A stretch of 64,000 bases of DNA, taken from assembly GCF_030269925.1 (NCBI RefSeq), contig NC_085118.1, positions 15,249,001 through 15,313,000 of the forward strand, read 5' to 3'. The notes below the pieces were generated by a model. That model had not been told where the DNA came from and did no database searches. It worked only from the letters and a program-made list of their open reading frames with translations. The translations under genes were made by a program, and so were the position numbers. Origin of the DNA: Bombyx mori. Lineage: Eukaryota; Arthropoda; Insecta; Lepidoptera; Bombycidae. Shown here piece by piece: positions 34,601 through 45,700 of the stretch. Within the stretch, counting starts at the first letter, position 1. Every line of letters begins with the position of its first letter.

Positions 34601-36772
34601 ATACTTCAAATCTTTGAAGTTCTATGGCATAAGTTCATATAGACCTTACTATGCATTTGTAATGAGTTGTTTATTTTTCTTGCAAGCGGTAACTATTGCT
34701 TATTAACACTTACTGGTGGTAGAACCTCATGTGAGTCCGCACGGGTAGGTACCACCACCCTGCCTATTTCTGCCGTGAAGCAGTAATGCGTTTCGGCTTG
34801 AAGGGTGGGGCAGCCGTTGTAACTATACTGAGATCTTACAACTAATATCTCAAGATGGATGGCGTATTTACGTTGTAAATGTCTATGGGCTCCAGTAACC
34901 ACTTAACAAGGGCAATAAAAAAAAAAAAAAAATAACACCAGGTGGGCTGTGAGCTCGTACACCCATCTAAGCAATAAAAAAAAACTAGTAAAAGCTTGGG
35001 TCAATTTACATAAATTTGACTTCTCTCATCTGACTTTCTACATAAAATTAAATTAACCCTTTACAGTTACACTCAAATTTCAATAATTTTTCATTTTTTG
35101 TTGTATACATCATCTCCTGACAGTTTTATTCAAATAAGACTAAGCTCAATTGGTTGGTTATTTTTTAAATAAGTTTGGTTTGTATATATGGTCAGCAGCA
35201 GGATTGGATGGGTAAGATTTATAACACAATGAACACTTGATTCCAAGTTAATAAAATTAAACTAGACGGCGTTGGTTGTTTTATTCAATGCATAATATAT
35301 ACCAACCTGGCCCAAATCTAGCTGTTTTTTACTGGTTATGTATCAGTCCAAACATGGATAAATCCAGTATTTCACTACACATGTTTCTCATCTTAATATT
35401 ATAGTTTAAAATTAATGATTATATACTAATAACCCTGCCATAGGTAATCTGGTTTTCTAATCATAATTTTAATGTCAGTCAATTCTCAACATGTATTTCA
35501 ATGTTCTGAAGTAACAAAACACTATCAAGTAGAGTCATTTCTATGTAACTACTTTAGTTACCAGATGGTTTAATTTGTATTTATACATTTTTTTAATAAT
35601 TATCCATACTTTTTTACAACCCCCTGTAGATATTAACCTAAAATGTATTCATTTTATTACATACCATATCAACGATTCCTCTAATGTGAAGTGCTTTCCC
35701 AGCTACAATAAAAGCATTCAGTTCTTCATTAGGAACTTGAACTACTCCGGTATAAGCATAATCTAATATCGAGGATAATGTTTTATATGATACTTGCTGA
35801 AAATAATACAGGAATTTTTGATTAACACTCATGAAAAGTTTTGTTTAATTAAAATAATTAAAACAATCCTACTTAATACAATCACAAATAAATTACACTA
35901 TTTTATTAAATGACTACCTGACCCATGAAATAAACTTATTTTTATATATATATAGATGAATATGATAGCACTATGTTAAGAATTAAGATTTTGTTGCACA
36001 CTTGGTTGAATATTCATGTGTGATGCTTAATTGAATTAGTAATTCTGTGAATTGTTTGTGAATTGTGTATTGTGTATTGTTTGTGAATTGTGTATTGAGA
36101 TTTCTAACTCATATCTTTAGTCTGGAATTCTGGGAGTCTAGGAGAACCTTTTGTTTTGTGATCTTTCTCCAATAACCACTATGTATGAGACATAATCTGC
36201 TAATCTGATAGAATTTAAATACTAAGCTCTTACATTGAGAAATATGACTGGATGTTGACAATCTGCAGAGGCAATCAACTGCTTGATGTAAGGACTTATG
36301 AGAGACATCACCATGCGATGCACTCGCACCATATGCCCATCTGCAGCCAATGTCATGTCCACAAATTCACCGCGCTGAGAATGTGATTATAAATCGTAAG
36401 CGTTTTGTATTGAAGCAAATAAATTCTACAATTGAGGTCTATTCCTTTTGCTTCATGACAAATTTTACTTTAATGAATGTGGTACAATTTATTTGAAGAG
36501 AATTTTTTAATAAAGACTTTCAAATTAATACGAAATGTGTACTTTAATAGGTAGCTTCATGAATTTTTTTTATACATGTAATGTTTACGTGATTCTCTTT
36601 AAAAATAATATGTAAGAAGAACTGGGAAAAAAATTACAAATGAGAAAATGGATTTATTAAACGCAATAATTTCTTAACATCAATTTTAGCTTACTTGTTG
36701 AAGTGTACTAAGACCGCGGCATATACTATTTTGGTATGCATCCCAGGACACCGATAAAGATGGTTGAGCCAT
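31653..36772 (-). CDS. BTB-FLYWCH protein, gene B
   Basis: Seven exons on the minus strand: 36772-36695, 36374-36234, 35796-35665, 34438-34293, 33794-33664, 33056-32864 and 31818-31653. They give an intact 328-residue protein. Residues 1-117 are BTB ('LSVSWDAYQNSICRGLSTLQ', 'GEFVDMTLAADGHMVRVHRM', 'LSSILDYAYTGVV'). The linker is Ser/Lys/Asp-rich. FLYWCH lies at about 217-283 ('MQYSVSNQGNLQMVLNRYLY', 'RRWQCIDNHSKRTKCQA', 'SAHNHSFHDAK'). Exon 5 could also run to a TAG just past its donor, giving a BTB-only form. Exons 1-3 have the same lengths and phases as genes A and C. The gene is divergent from gene C across 3 kb. A nuclear regulator is inferred; targets are unknown. Confidence 0.88.
32276..32607. 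mobile_element. Candidate piggyBac-like MITE in gene B last intron
   Basis: TTAA occurs at both edges (32272-32275 and 32608-32611). The ends 'cctttagagcgc' and 'ggcactaaaagag' are imperfect inverted repeats. The interior is noncoding and locally CG-rich. TTAA targets are characteristic of piggyBac elements. The short, imperfect terminal repeat keeps this tentative. Confidence 0.45.
34712..34986 (+). repeat. Bm1 SINE in gene B intron 3, with internal A run
   Basis: The body starts 'actggtggtagaacctcatg'. Near 34905 an extra 'agggcaataaaaaaaaaa' is inserted before 'aacaccaggtgggctgtgag', suggesting a template jump or a partial second tail. Confidence 0.8.
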
Positions 36773-36945
36773 ATTAATGTTGATAAAATGTCTTCTTCAA
36801 TTTATAAAATAACTATTTTGCATGTTATTTAAAGGTAAATATAACGGTATTTGCAAGATACACATATACGAATTTATATTAATTAGATAAATAATTAACA
36901 ATTGTAGTTTAATCACAACTCAATCATAATAAATCTTTTTTTTTT

Positions 36946-37405
36946 TAAGAGATTTTATGACCTGGTAACTGAGACCTTTAAGTCATGTCTTATTTTACTT
37001 TATATTCTTAATTTTATGAAAAATGATAATATGGAGTGAAATGAAATGAAGATGATTAATTTGAAACATTAATCAACTGGGATGAAATTTAATGAAATGA
37101 GATGATATGGGATGAAATATAATCGCAGTAAAATGGTGGTCATTTACTGAGATTTTTTCAGTGGACTTTTTGGAGGAACCCGAGAAGTTACGTCCAGCAG
37201 CTTTGTTTCATTTTCCCACATTTGTGCACTTTCACAGATATTAAACAGTTAATAAACCACCGTTATTACACATTTAAACCTGAAGAAACACTAAATAGAC
37301 AAAATAAAACAAATCACACAACTTCACTCCTCGCGTTCCCGCCAAAAAGTCCTCATAATAAATCAGTTAACTGACTAGACATAGATTATACACTTAATTG
37401 TGACA
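36946..37405 (-). repeat. Left arm of 2.7-kb inverted repeat upstream of gene B
   Basis: Its reverse complement matches 39230-39633: 'ttatgacctggtaactgaga' pairs with 'ccaggtcataaaatccc', 'gtgcactttcacaga' with 'tctgtgaaagtgcac', and 'gttcccgccaaaaag' with 'ctttttggcgggaac'. This arm has about 70 bp that the right arm lacks. It probably includes promoter and 5' UTR sequence of gene B. Confidence 0.8.
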
Positions 37406-37496
37406 TAATATTTGTGACAAGATATTTTATCTATGGACAGTAGTAGTTCCATTTTTTCAACTGTAAAGTCAAAGCATCACACCATACAACCTAATC

Positions 37497-37655
37497 TTTT
37501 ATAAAATTATGTTGTTTTATGAAAAATGTTAAGGAGCGAAATGCCATGAACTTGATTGATTTGAGATATTACTCAAATGGGATGAAATTAAATGAAACGA
37601 GATGTTAAGAGATATAGCCTCAATAAAATGGTGGTTATTTACAGAGACTTTGAAC
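37497..37655 (-). repeat. Direct partial copy of the left arm
   Basis: 'ataaaattatgttgttttat' through 'gggatgaaattaaatgaaac' to 'aaatggtggttatttacaga' repeats 37005-37155 in the same direction with divergence. Confidence 0.65.
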
Positions 37656-38575
37656 GCAACCCACTGAGAAGATCTGGCCAAAAACTCAGTGGGCTGTGTC
37701 TGTGGGTAAATTTAGTTGCCGAACCGTTCGTCGCAAGTTCGGTTCGTTCCTAAGCTACGGGTTCGACGAGAACGATGATCGATACTTGAGGCAAAAAGCA
37801 TCATTATTGGATCGGGTGGATCCGAAATTACGTGTTTCGGGCAACGTCGACTGTTTACCATTCGGTCCGCAGGATCGGGAATATAGTTTCCGGTGCGGCG
37901 GCGGCCACGTTGAGGGGATTCTCGTGTCGTACCGCTTTTTCGAAATGGCACACTGATGCCGACTATAAATACTTACTGATGGAATCTAGGTCTATATTGT
38001 CGTGGAGGTCCACTTTTCATATAAACCATGGGGCTCCGGCGATTATCCTGCAAAAACATATTATTTGGAGGGGTTTCAAGCTTATGCAGGCCGCGTCAGT
38101 GAACACTACACTTGCATAGGTCATGACTCATGACCGGACGTATACAAATTTGTAGAGTATCACCTTATTTCTAAGGGACAATTTACTTCGCTTGCAAATC
38201 ATCGGATAGTGGCGTCCTAGTATGAATGCGGCTCGGTCGCGTACTGACTTAATGTGGGGGCGGAATGTTATCCCTCTGTCGAGAGTGACGCCTAGATATT
38301 TGACCTTCGGGGCCCATGGTATGGGTTGGTCGAGCATAGTGATGGGGCGAATGGCGGAGGTGTTTACGCGCCTATTCGGGAGTGAAAGTGTTCCACGTGC
38401 TATTTGGAGGGCGGCCCCTTTTGAAGAGCACTGCTGTGCTTTTCGTGGTGTTGATATCGATGCGCCACTTTCGGAACCACTGTCCCATGGTGGTTGCTGC
38501 AGTCTGGAGTCACCGATGCAATAACGAGTTCTTCGTGCACGAGTAGTACATAGTCGTGTCATCGGCGAAGAGCGT
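37650..38575 (-). mobile_element. BMC1-like LINE: RT C-terminus plus 3' UTR
   Basis: Read on the minus strand, a jockey-type ORF2 end (38562-38128) is followed by the 3' UTR (37955-37650) with the same blocks as all the other tails. An unrelated-looking 150 bp lies between. This copy links the recurrent tails to a jockey-clade LINE. Confidence 0.75.
38128..38562 (-). pseudogene. Jockey-clade LINE ORF2 C-terminal fragment
   Basis: It contains 'LQIARGTLSLPNRRVNTSAI', 'APKVKYLGVTLDRGITFRPH' and 'RDRAAFILGRHYPMICKRSK'. The region lies downstream of the RT active site. It is 5'-truncated and lacks the normal C terminus. Confidence 0.75.
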
Positions 38576-38579
38576 TAGA

Positions 38580-39229
38580 TTTTTTATACTTTATTTTTCA
38601 TGGACAAGCTACTGACTTCTTCTTTTTTTGAAACTTGACTATCGACTTTTTGCAATGCTACTGATCCTAGTCTTATTAAATATTTAAACAACTAAACTTT
38701 AATTGAAAAATGAAATAGAGTGAAAAGAAATAAAGCTCATTTACAGGATAGGATGCTAATGAATAAATTGAAATAGAATAAATTGAGATGACATGATGAT
38801 GATGATGATTAAATTTAAATAGCATTTCAATAAAACGATTACAATTTACTAACACTTAATTTTTTGAAAGAAGCGGAAAAGCCACTTTATTCGATTTTTA
38901 TTAATTCTCCACCCATTGCACTTTTACTGATTAAGTTCCATTTATAATCAATTGCACGATATGCTATTATACATCACGCAGATCTAATAATTTACTGTTA
39001 TTGCTTTTCTTTAAATAAGCAAACTTGTGGTTGTAGTGCTCTTTGTTTAAACGACATCTTCTCCTCTCATCTTTGATGAACATTGCAGTGCAATGCGAAG
39101 TAAAAATAATAAGTAGAATATAAGTACCTACATTTAATAGTATTTAGGTAATATTATTTTCGTCATCTTCATAGATATTATACTTGTCTTCTTTGAAAAA
39201 TCGGGCTGGTGCGATTACAGTTTAATTAA
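38580..39229. other. Centre of the B/C divergent intergenic region
   Basis: AT-rich, with (gat)n at about 38791-38810. No gene recognised. Confidence 0.5.
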
Positions 39230-39633
39230 GTTATCTCAATTATTACGTGTATAATCTATGGTATATATTATATCTGTGGAAGTACTTTTTGGCGGGAACG
39301 CGAGGAGTGAAGTTGTGTGATTTGTTACACATATATTTTGTCTTTTTAGTGTTTCTTCAAGTTTAAATGTGTATTAACGGTGGTTTATTAACTGTTTAGC
39401 ATCTGTGAAAGTGCACAAATGCGGGAAAATGAAACAAAGCCGCTGAACGTAACTTCTCGGGATCCTCCAAAAAGTCCACTGAAAAAGTCTCAGTAAATGA
39501 CCACGATTTTACTGAGATTATACTTCATCCCATATCATCTCATTTCATTTCATTTTTCATTTTTCATATAAAAAAGTTATCATTAAAATTAGACTTGACC
39601 TAAAGGTCTTAGTTACCAGGTCATAAAATCCCT
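39230..39633 (+). repeat. Right arm of 2.7-kb inverted repeat upstream of gene C
   Basis: Mirror image of 36946-37405, ending 122 bp before the gene C start codon. It contains 'tttttggcgggaacgcg' at 39286. Confidence 0.8.
39286..39303 (+). promoter_or_regulatory. E2F-like site, shared by both arms
   Basis: TTTTTGGCGGGAACGCG contains TTTGGCGGGAA, which fits the E2F/DP consensus. The mirrored copy is at about 37331-37347. The sites lie about 470 bp and 560 bp upstream of the C and B start codons. Confidence 0.45.
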
Positions 39634-39754
39634 TAAAAAAAATTTTAAAAGTCTGTGGAAGTACATACCTACATCGTTGGTTGTACACAATTAATTATTT
39701 ATAAAAAAATAAAAATAGAAAAAGTGATTGGTGAAGTAATAAATTGAAAACACA

Positions 39755-42700
39755 ATGGCACAATCTCAGTTCTCACTAACGTGGGAAAGCCATAAAAGAA
39801 ATATGTGTACCGGATTAAGTAGCCTACAGCAGGTACTTAATATAAAATTAAATTGTTCTTGTTTTTGATTTATATACCTACCTACTTTTCAATTCAAATC
39901 AGTTGTTTCTAGTTACAATTAATTCAATGTTATGAAATCTAACACATTGACTAAATTATCATCATTTCTAACGACCTAGAAGACCCTACAATAAAATGTT
40001 ACTTGGCTTAATTTGGTTACCATAAGATTTGATTGCCACTTCTGTTTATCTCATCATACTATCAGTTCTATTGTCCGTACATAACATTAAAGAATATTCT
40101 GATAATATAGTGCATCAAGCGATCAACATTTCAAACTAGACTCGACCTGCAGCAATGAAGAGACCGACTCAGAAGAAGAAATAATGCCAATACAAAACAA
40201 TGTCAGAATTTTTGATCTCAAAAAAATATTCCGTGTCCTAGTAACAGATTCAGGAACAAGATATAATCCTCAATAGAGGGTAGAATTCAAAATTACAAGT
40301 TGTTATTAGTATTAGAAGTCAAAATTACTTAATATAATAATTTATTTATTAAATTCTTATGAAATAAACTTTTTGACACTTTACCACTATTAAAAATCTT
40401 TTGTTCTAGAATTGCTAAAAATATTTCAGCTTAAATTAAAATTTAATACATAATGGCAAATTAGTGAACCAAAAGCAAATGTTTAAAACAGTGACACCTC
40501 AACTAAACTTTGATTTCATGAGTCCTGAATGTATAAAAATGAATTAAATGGAGAAAATAATAATTTTATTTAGTATAAGTGAGTCTGTACTTAAACCAAA
40601 AGGTGATTAAAACTCACATAGACATTATAATTATATTATAGATTATTATAATTACTCACAGTTAACTGTCTAAAGGCAACTGAAAATTGTAAACTATTAC
40701 TGAAAATAAAACCTAACAAATTTATTTGATATGATCAATTCAACAAATTTAAATCCATCCTTCATTTATGAAAAAAACATATCTGAACTGGCGACGGTCT
40801 TCTAGTAGCTGTGATGAGTACCTGAACCCGAATTGAATTATATTACAATTATTGGAGAGTTGTCAGCGCAAAAAATTTTGTAATATAAAACAACCCACAA
40901 AATTATAATTTGCATAATTACTGGTGGTAGGACCTCCTGTGAGTCCGAGCAGGTAGGTACCACCACCCTGCCTATTGCTGCCTTGAAGCAGTAATGCGTT
41001 TCGGATTGAAGGGTGGGGCAGCTGTTGTAACTATACTTGAGACCTTAGAACTTGTATCTCAAGGTGGGTGGCGCATTTACGTTGTAGATGTCTATGGGCT
41101 CCAGTAACCACTTAAGACTAGGTGGGCTGTGAGCTCATCCACCCAACTGAGCAATAAAAAAAAACTATGCTACTATATAACTATATACATAACTATAACT
41201 GAAAACAGTTGACTTGACATTCATTCTTAATGCTTATTTCAGAACAATGAATTTGTCGACATGACACTAGCAGCCGAAGGTCATTTTGTGAAAGTGCACC
41301 AAGTCATAATCGCTCTGTCTAGTCCATATTTCAAGGATCTCCTGGCTTCAGCACCGTGTCAACATCCAGTTGTGTTTCTCAATGTGAGTATGTTCTCATT
41401 ACTGTTGTTGTTGTCCTTTCGGAGAACGCTCCTTTACGGTCATGTGTTTTCATAGTGAAGTGAACAGAAAGGTCATTCATACTAACCGAATTAAAACTTA
41501 CAGAAAGTATCATACACAACTTTAAGCTTGATACTGGAGTACATATACACCGGAGAAGTGTACATCAACGTTGAGAACCTATTGGAGCTGATTGAGGCAG
41601 CGAAAGAATTGAAGATAAAAGGACTTGAAGACATGGTAGTGTATTTATGTTTATCCAAACAAAATGTCTGTAGAAATCGAATCATTTGAAAACTTTTTTC
41701 CCTATATACTCTTTGAAGGAATGTTTATTCAATTAGTTTACAGTGGTCATGTTAACATGTAGCACATTTCTTATTGACAAGGTTTCATTAATATAGATTG
41801 ACAAGGCTCCTTGTTCATGTGTTCATCGGGCTTGTGATAATCTGGGAATGGATTATACCACAATTGTCTGACCTATGTGGTAACTGTTCATGAGGATAAA
41901 GATTAAATTTCCTTGTAATTGCTTTATAAATATAGCTCGTTTTATATTTCATTAGCTGTTACCCACAGCTGGTCAAGAAAAAGTTATTTTTTAAGTATAT
42001 TTACTTTTTCTAATTGTATCCTGTGGGAATGAGACATTTTTTTTGAGATTAAAAGTAGCTTATGTCGCTCTCCTAACATAAAATTATCGCTTTAAAAAAG
42101 GTATTTAATATTAATGTGTTGCTGCATTTCAATGTGAAAGAAGAATAAACAAACAAACACACATTGACATTTATATTATTAGTATAATAATATATTGTAT
42201 AGATAACATGCAGTTGCTTGCTTAGTAGCACATAATTCTAATCACTTTCTGAAATCAAATTTCGAATCAATTAGATTTTTTTTTATTGTTCAAGAATTCT
42301 AATTATGAAAAAGTTGGTTTCAGAAATTACCCGAAATTACATCTGTTCAAGAGCCTGATGTTGAGGACGAGATGAGCACACAAGAACATGATTACAATGA
42401 TGAAAATTCACAAATTGAGGCTTTAGAAGAGGGTACATGTTACTTAGAGATATCAAATTTGACCATGGATGAAAAACCTTATATAATAGATGATGACAGG
42501 TAAATTATATGAATACTTGGCTGAGTGGCGCTGGCTAGCATCACCCATCTTCACATGGGTGTTGTCAAAGATTATTAAAGAAATTGCCGGACATCGGGTA
42601 GTGGCATTCTCTGAGAATTATACTAATGTACTGGTATGTGGTAGGAAATATTGTTAGCTCGCCAAATAGGTACCACCGTAACACTAGGTATGCTGTTAAA

Positions 42701-45700
42701 TCAATCATCCAAATAAACCATTAAAAAAGTATGTAATGCTAAAGTGACTATGTAATTAAAAAATGATGATAAATTAGTTTTTTTTGTACTGCTTAGATGG
42801 TTGGATGAGCTCACAGCCCACCTGGTGTTAAGTGGTTACTGGAGCCCATAGACATTTACAACGTAAATGCGCCACCCACCTTGAGATATAAGTTGTAAGG
42901 TCTCAGTATAGTTACAACGGCTGCCCCACCCTTCAAGCCGAAACGCATTACTGCTTCACGGCAGAAATAGGCGCGGTGGTGGTACCTACCCGCGCGGACT
43001 CACATGAGGTCCTACCACCAGTAAAGTTTTGAAAACTTGTGTGATAATAATAATAATATTTATTCAAGCCTCTTAAAATACAAAGATGTACAAGAAATCT
43101 TAACACTAGTATAATAATATACATGGCTTTCTTATGAGGTATACAATAACAATATTCCCTGACTTTTCTGCTAGGAAAACCTGTGTTACAAAAGTCAGTG
43201 GTTCAGTGCTAGGTCACCAGGTAAAGTAAGTTAACCAGGAAGAACGATCTGTAAGAATATAGTACGTACGCGTGAGTGTGTGTGTTTGTGGGTGTTTGTG
43301 TGTGTGTTGTGTATGTGTGTATGTATAACAGATTTGTGTGTATAATAGATTTTTAGTTTGTTAGTTTTGCAATGATGTTAGAGAAACAATACAGAATTTT
43401 AGGAGTTGGTAATCACACATCAAGAGATTGAATTTCAATTATATAGGAGAACATTAGTTACTGCTAACTTTCAAACCATAACAGATTGACTGCATTGTTC
43501 TACAAAAATACCCCAAATCGGCCATACATGATAGTAATCTGACTCCCTATACTTATTAGAAAAGACATTACTGGTGGTAGCACCTCTTGAGAGTCCGCGC
43601 GGGTAGGTACCACCTCCCTGCTTATTTCTGCCGTGAAGCAGTAATGCGTTTCGGTTTGAAGGGTGGGGCAGCCGTTGTAACTATACTGAGACCTTAGAAC
43701 TTATATCTCAGGGTGGGTGGTGCATTTGCGTTGCGGATGTCTATGGGCTCCAGTAACCCCTTAACACCAGGTGGGCTGTGAGCTCGTCCACTCATCTAAG
43801 CCATAAAAAAAAAGACAGTAACAGTATTCAAAATATCTAAACTTAATAAAATTATTTTCCAGTTATTCAGTGGTAGAATGCAAAGAACAGCTATTACAAC
43901 ATGTAACGGATCACACGTACGAAGAGACGATTAAACAGGATCAAAACGCTGATGATACAAACGAAAATGAAACTTTACCTAATTCGGATAAAAATATCAC
44001 TACTCTATTTAGTAACAATGCAAAAGGTGTGTATGCTCTAAATAGTTCAATAGAGAAAATTTTCAAACATCTCAATAATTCTTAATATTTTTAAAGGAAT
44101 AAAGTTGCTAAGGCGGCTTTCGATAGACGTTGACTGATAGAAATCGTCACATAACGAGAAAGCCCCTGGCTCTTGTCTTCAGAAATTTTATCTTTAAATA
44201 ATAAAGTGTAAAGACTAAACTTAACTGCTCTTTTTACTGTAAACTTATATTTATAAAGATGGTTCTCATAAAAATGATGTTGAAGATAGAATGTGAAAAA
44301 TTTGATGCAAATCTTACTTTATTTACTGTGTGATGGGTCTAGTACCCCAAGGGGGACCCGACTGTCCCCCTATGTCCCCCCTAAGCCCTCCAAAAAGGGA
44401 ACCTTCATCTAGTTGTGTACAGTGGCTGTTAATTGGGATAAAGCAGGTTTATAGGCTTCTTAATAATCGGAATATATTGGAGATTTTTTACCAGCTTTCA
44501 AGGCATTATGGTTCACCAGAACATTAATTTTCAGTGTCTTTTCTGGACCACAACGCTAGGGGTAAAGCCCAGCTTCTGCCTACCGATGATAAATGTTCAA
44601 ATCTCGTTTAAAATAATATATGTCTCTCACTCGAGAAGAATTTATTGGTGTAAGAGAGATGATGGATCATAGACAATTCCTCAGAGCACTCGCAATGCGT
44701 TATGCAGTAAACAAACCACAAAGACTATCATAGTGTGTACTTTCCAATTATGACCCCATTAATTTGGAGATCACAAAATCTGTGGGTACAAAAATTTGTA
44801 TCTATGGTTGGCGCATTTACGTTGTAGACGTCTATGGGCTCCAGTAACCACTTAACACCAGGTGGGCTGTGAGCTCGTCCACCCATCTAAGTCATAAAAA
44901 AAAAGAACATGTAAACTAAATTTCTTTTCTATTTCCAGCTTCCGTGATACAATACACAGTGTCCAATCAAGGCTCATTACAGATGATATTAAACAGATAC
45001 ATATATTATTTGAAGCACACAAACAAGAATAAGTCGCAACAGTGGCGGTGCATAGACTATTTGAACAGCAAGAAATGTCCAGCTTATGTCGTTAGCAAAG
45101 ACGGTGTCATTATATTAAGGTGAGAGACATTAGATTAGTTTTTAACCATTTTTGGCCAGAAGCTATAAAAATTGATCAGCGTTAAACTAATGGTGAAAAC
45201 ACTATTTTCTTATCAAAGTACTTAGTATGTGTAAAGTATCAATGTATTGATACCCTTCATGGCTTCAGGAACAAAGAAACAATGGGTGTTTATTTCACGT
45301 AAAGTATGGTGGTAGTGAATCGTGTAGCCCTTAACAAATAGGTACCACTCCACTATTTCTGCAGTGAAGCATAATTCGTTCCAGTCTGAATGGTGGAGTA
45401 CGAGGGCGGCACTGAAAATTTCGGGAATTAACGAAGTGACACAACATTACTATTTAAAAATGTATTTATTGCTTTTCGAAGTATTCTCCGCGAAATTTGA
45501 CACATTTTTCCCTACGATGGAACCAATCATTGAAGCAACCATTCCATTCGGAAGTTGGGGTCTCCAAAATGGCCGTTTTGTAGGCGTCCACAGCTTCTTC
45601 AGGTGATGAAAATCTCTGTCCACGCAATTTATTCTTTATTTTAGGGAAAGTATAGAAATCATTAGGGCTTAGGTCGGGGCTGTACGGCGGATGGTCTAAT

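Noticed and set aside
36045..36100. Short array of 'gtgaattgtgtattgt' repeats considered as a CRISPR-like or satellite array
   Set aside because: Only a few degenerate units without spacers, in a eukaryotic intron of gene B.
43277..43325. (gt)n tract as a regulatory element
   Set aside because: A simple microsatellite in an intron of gene C.
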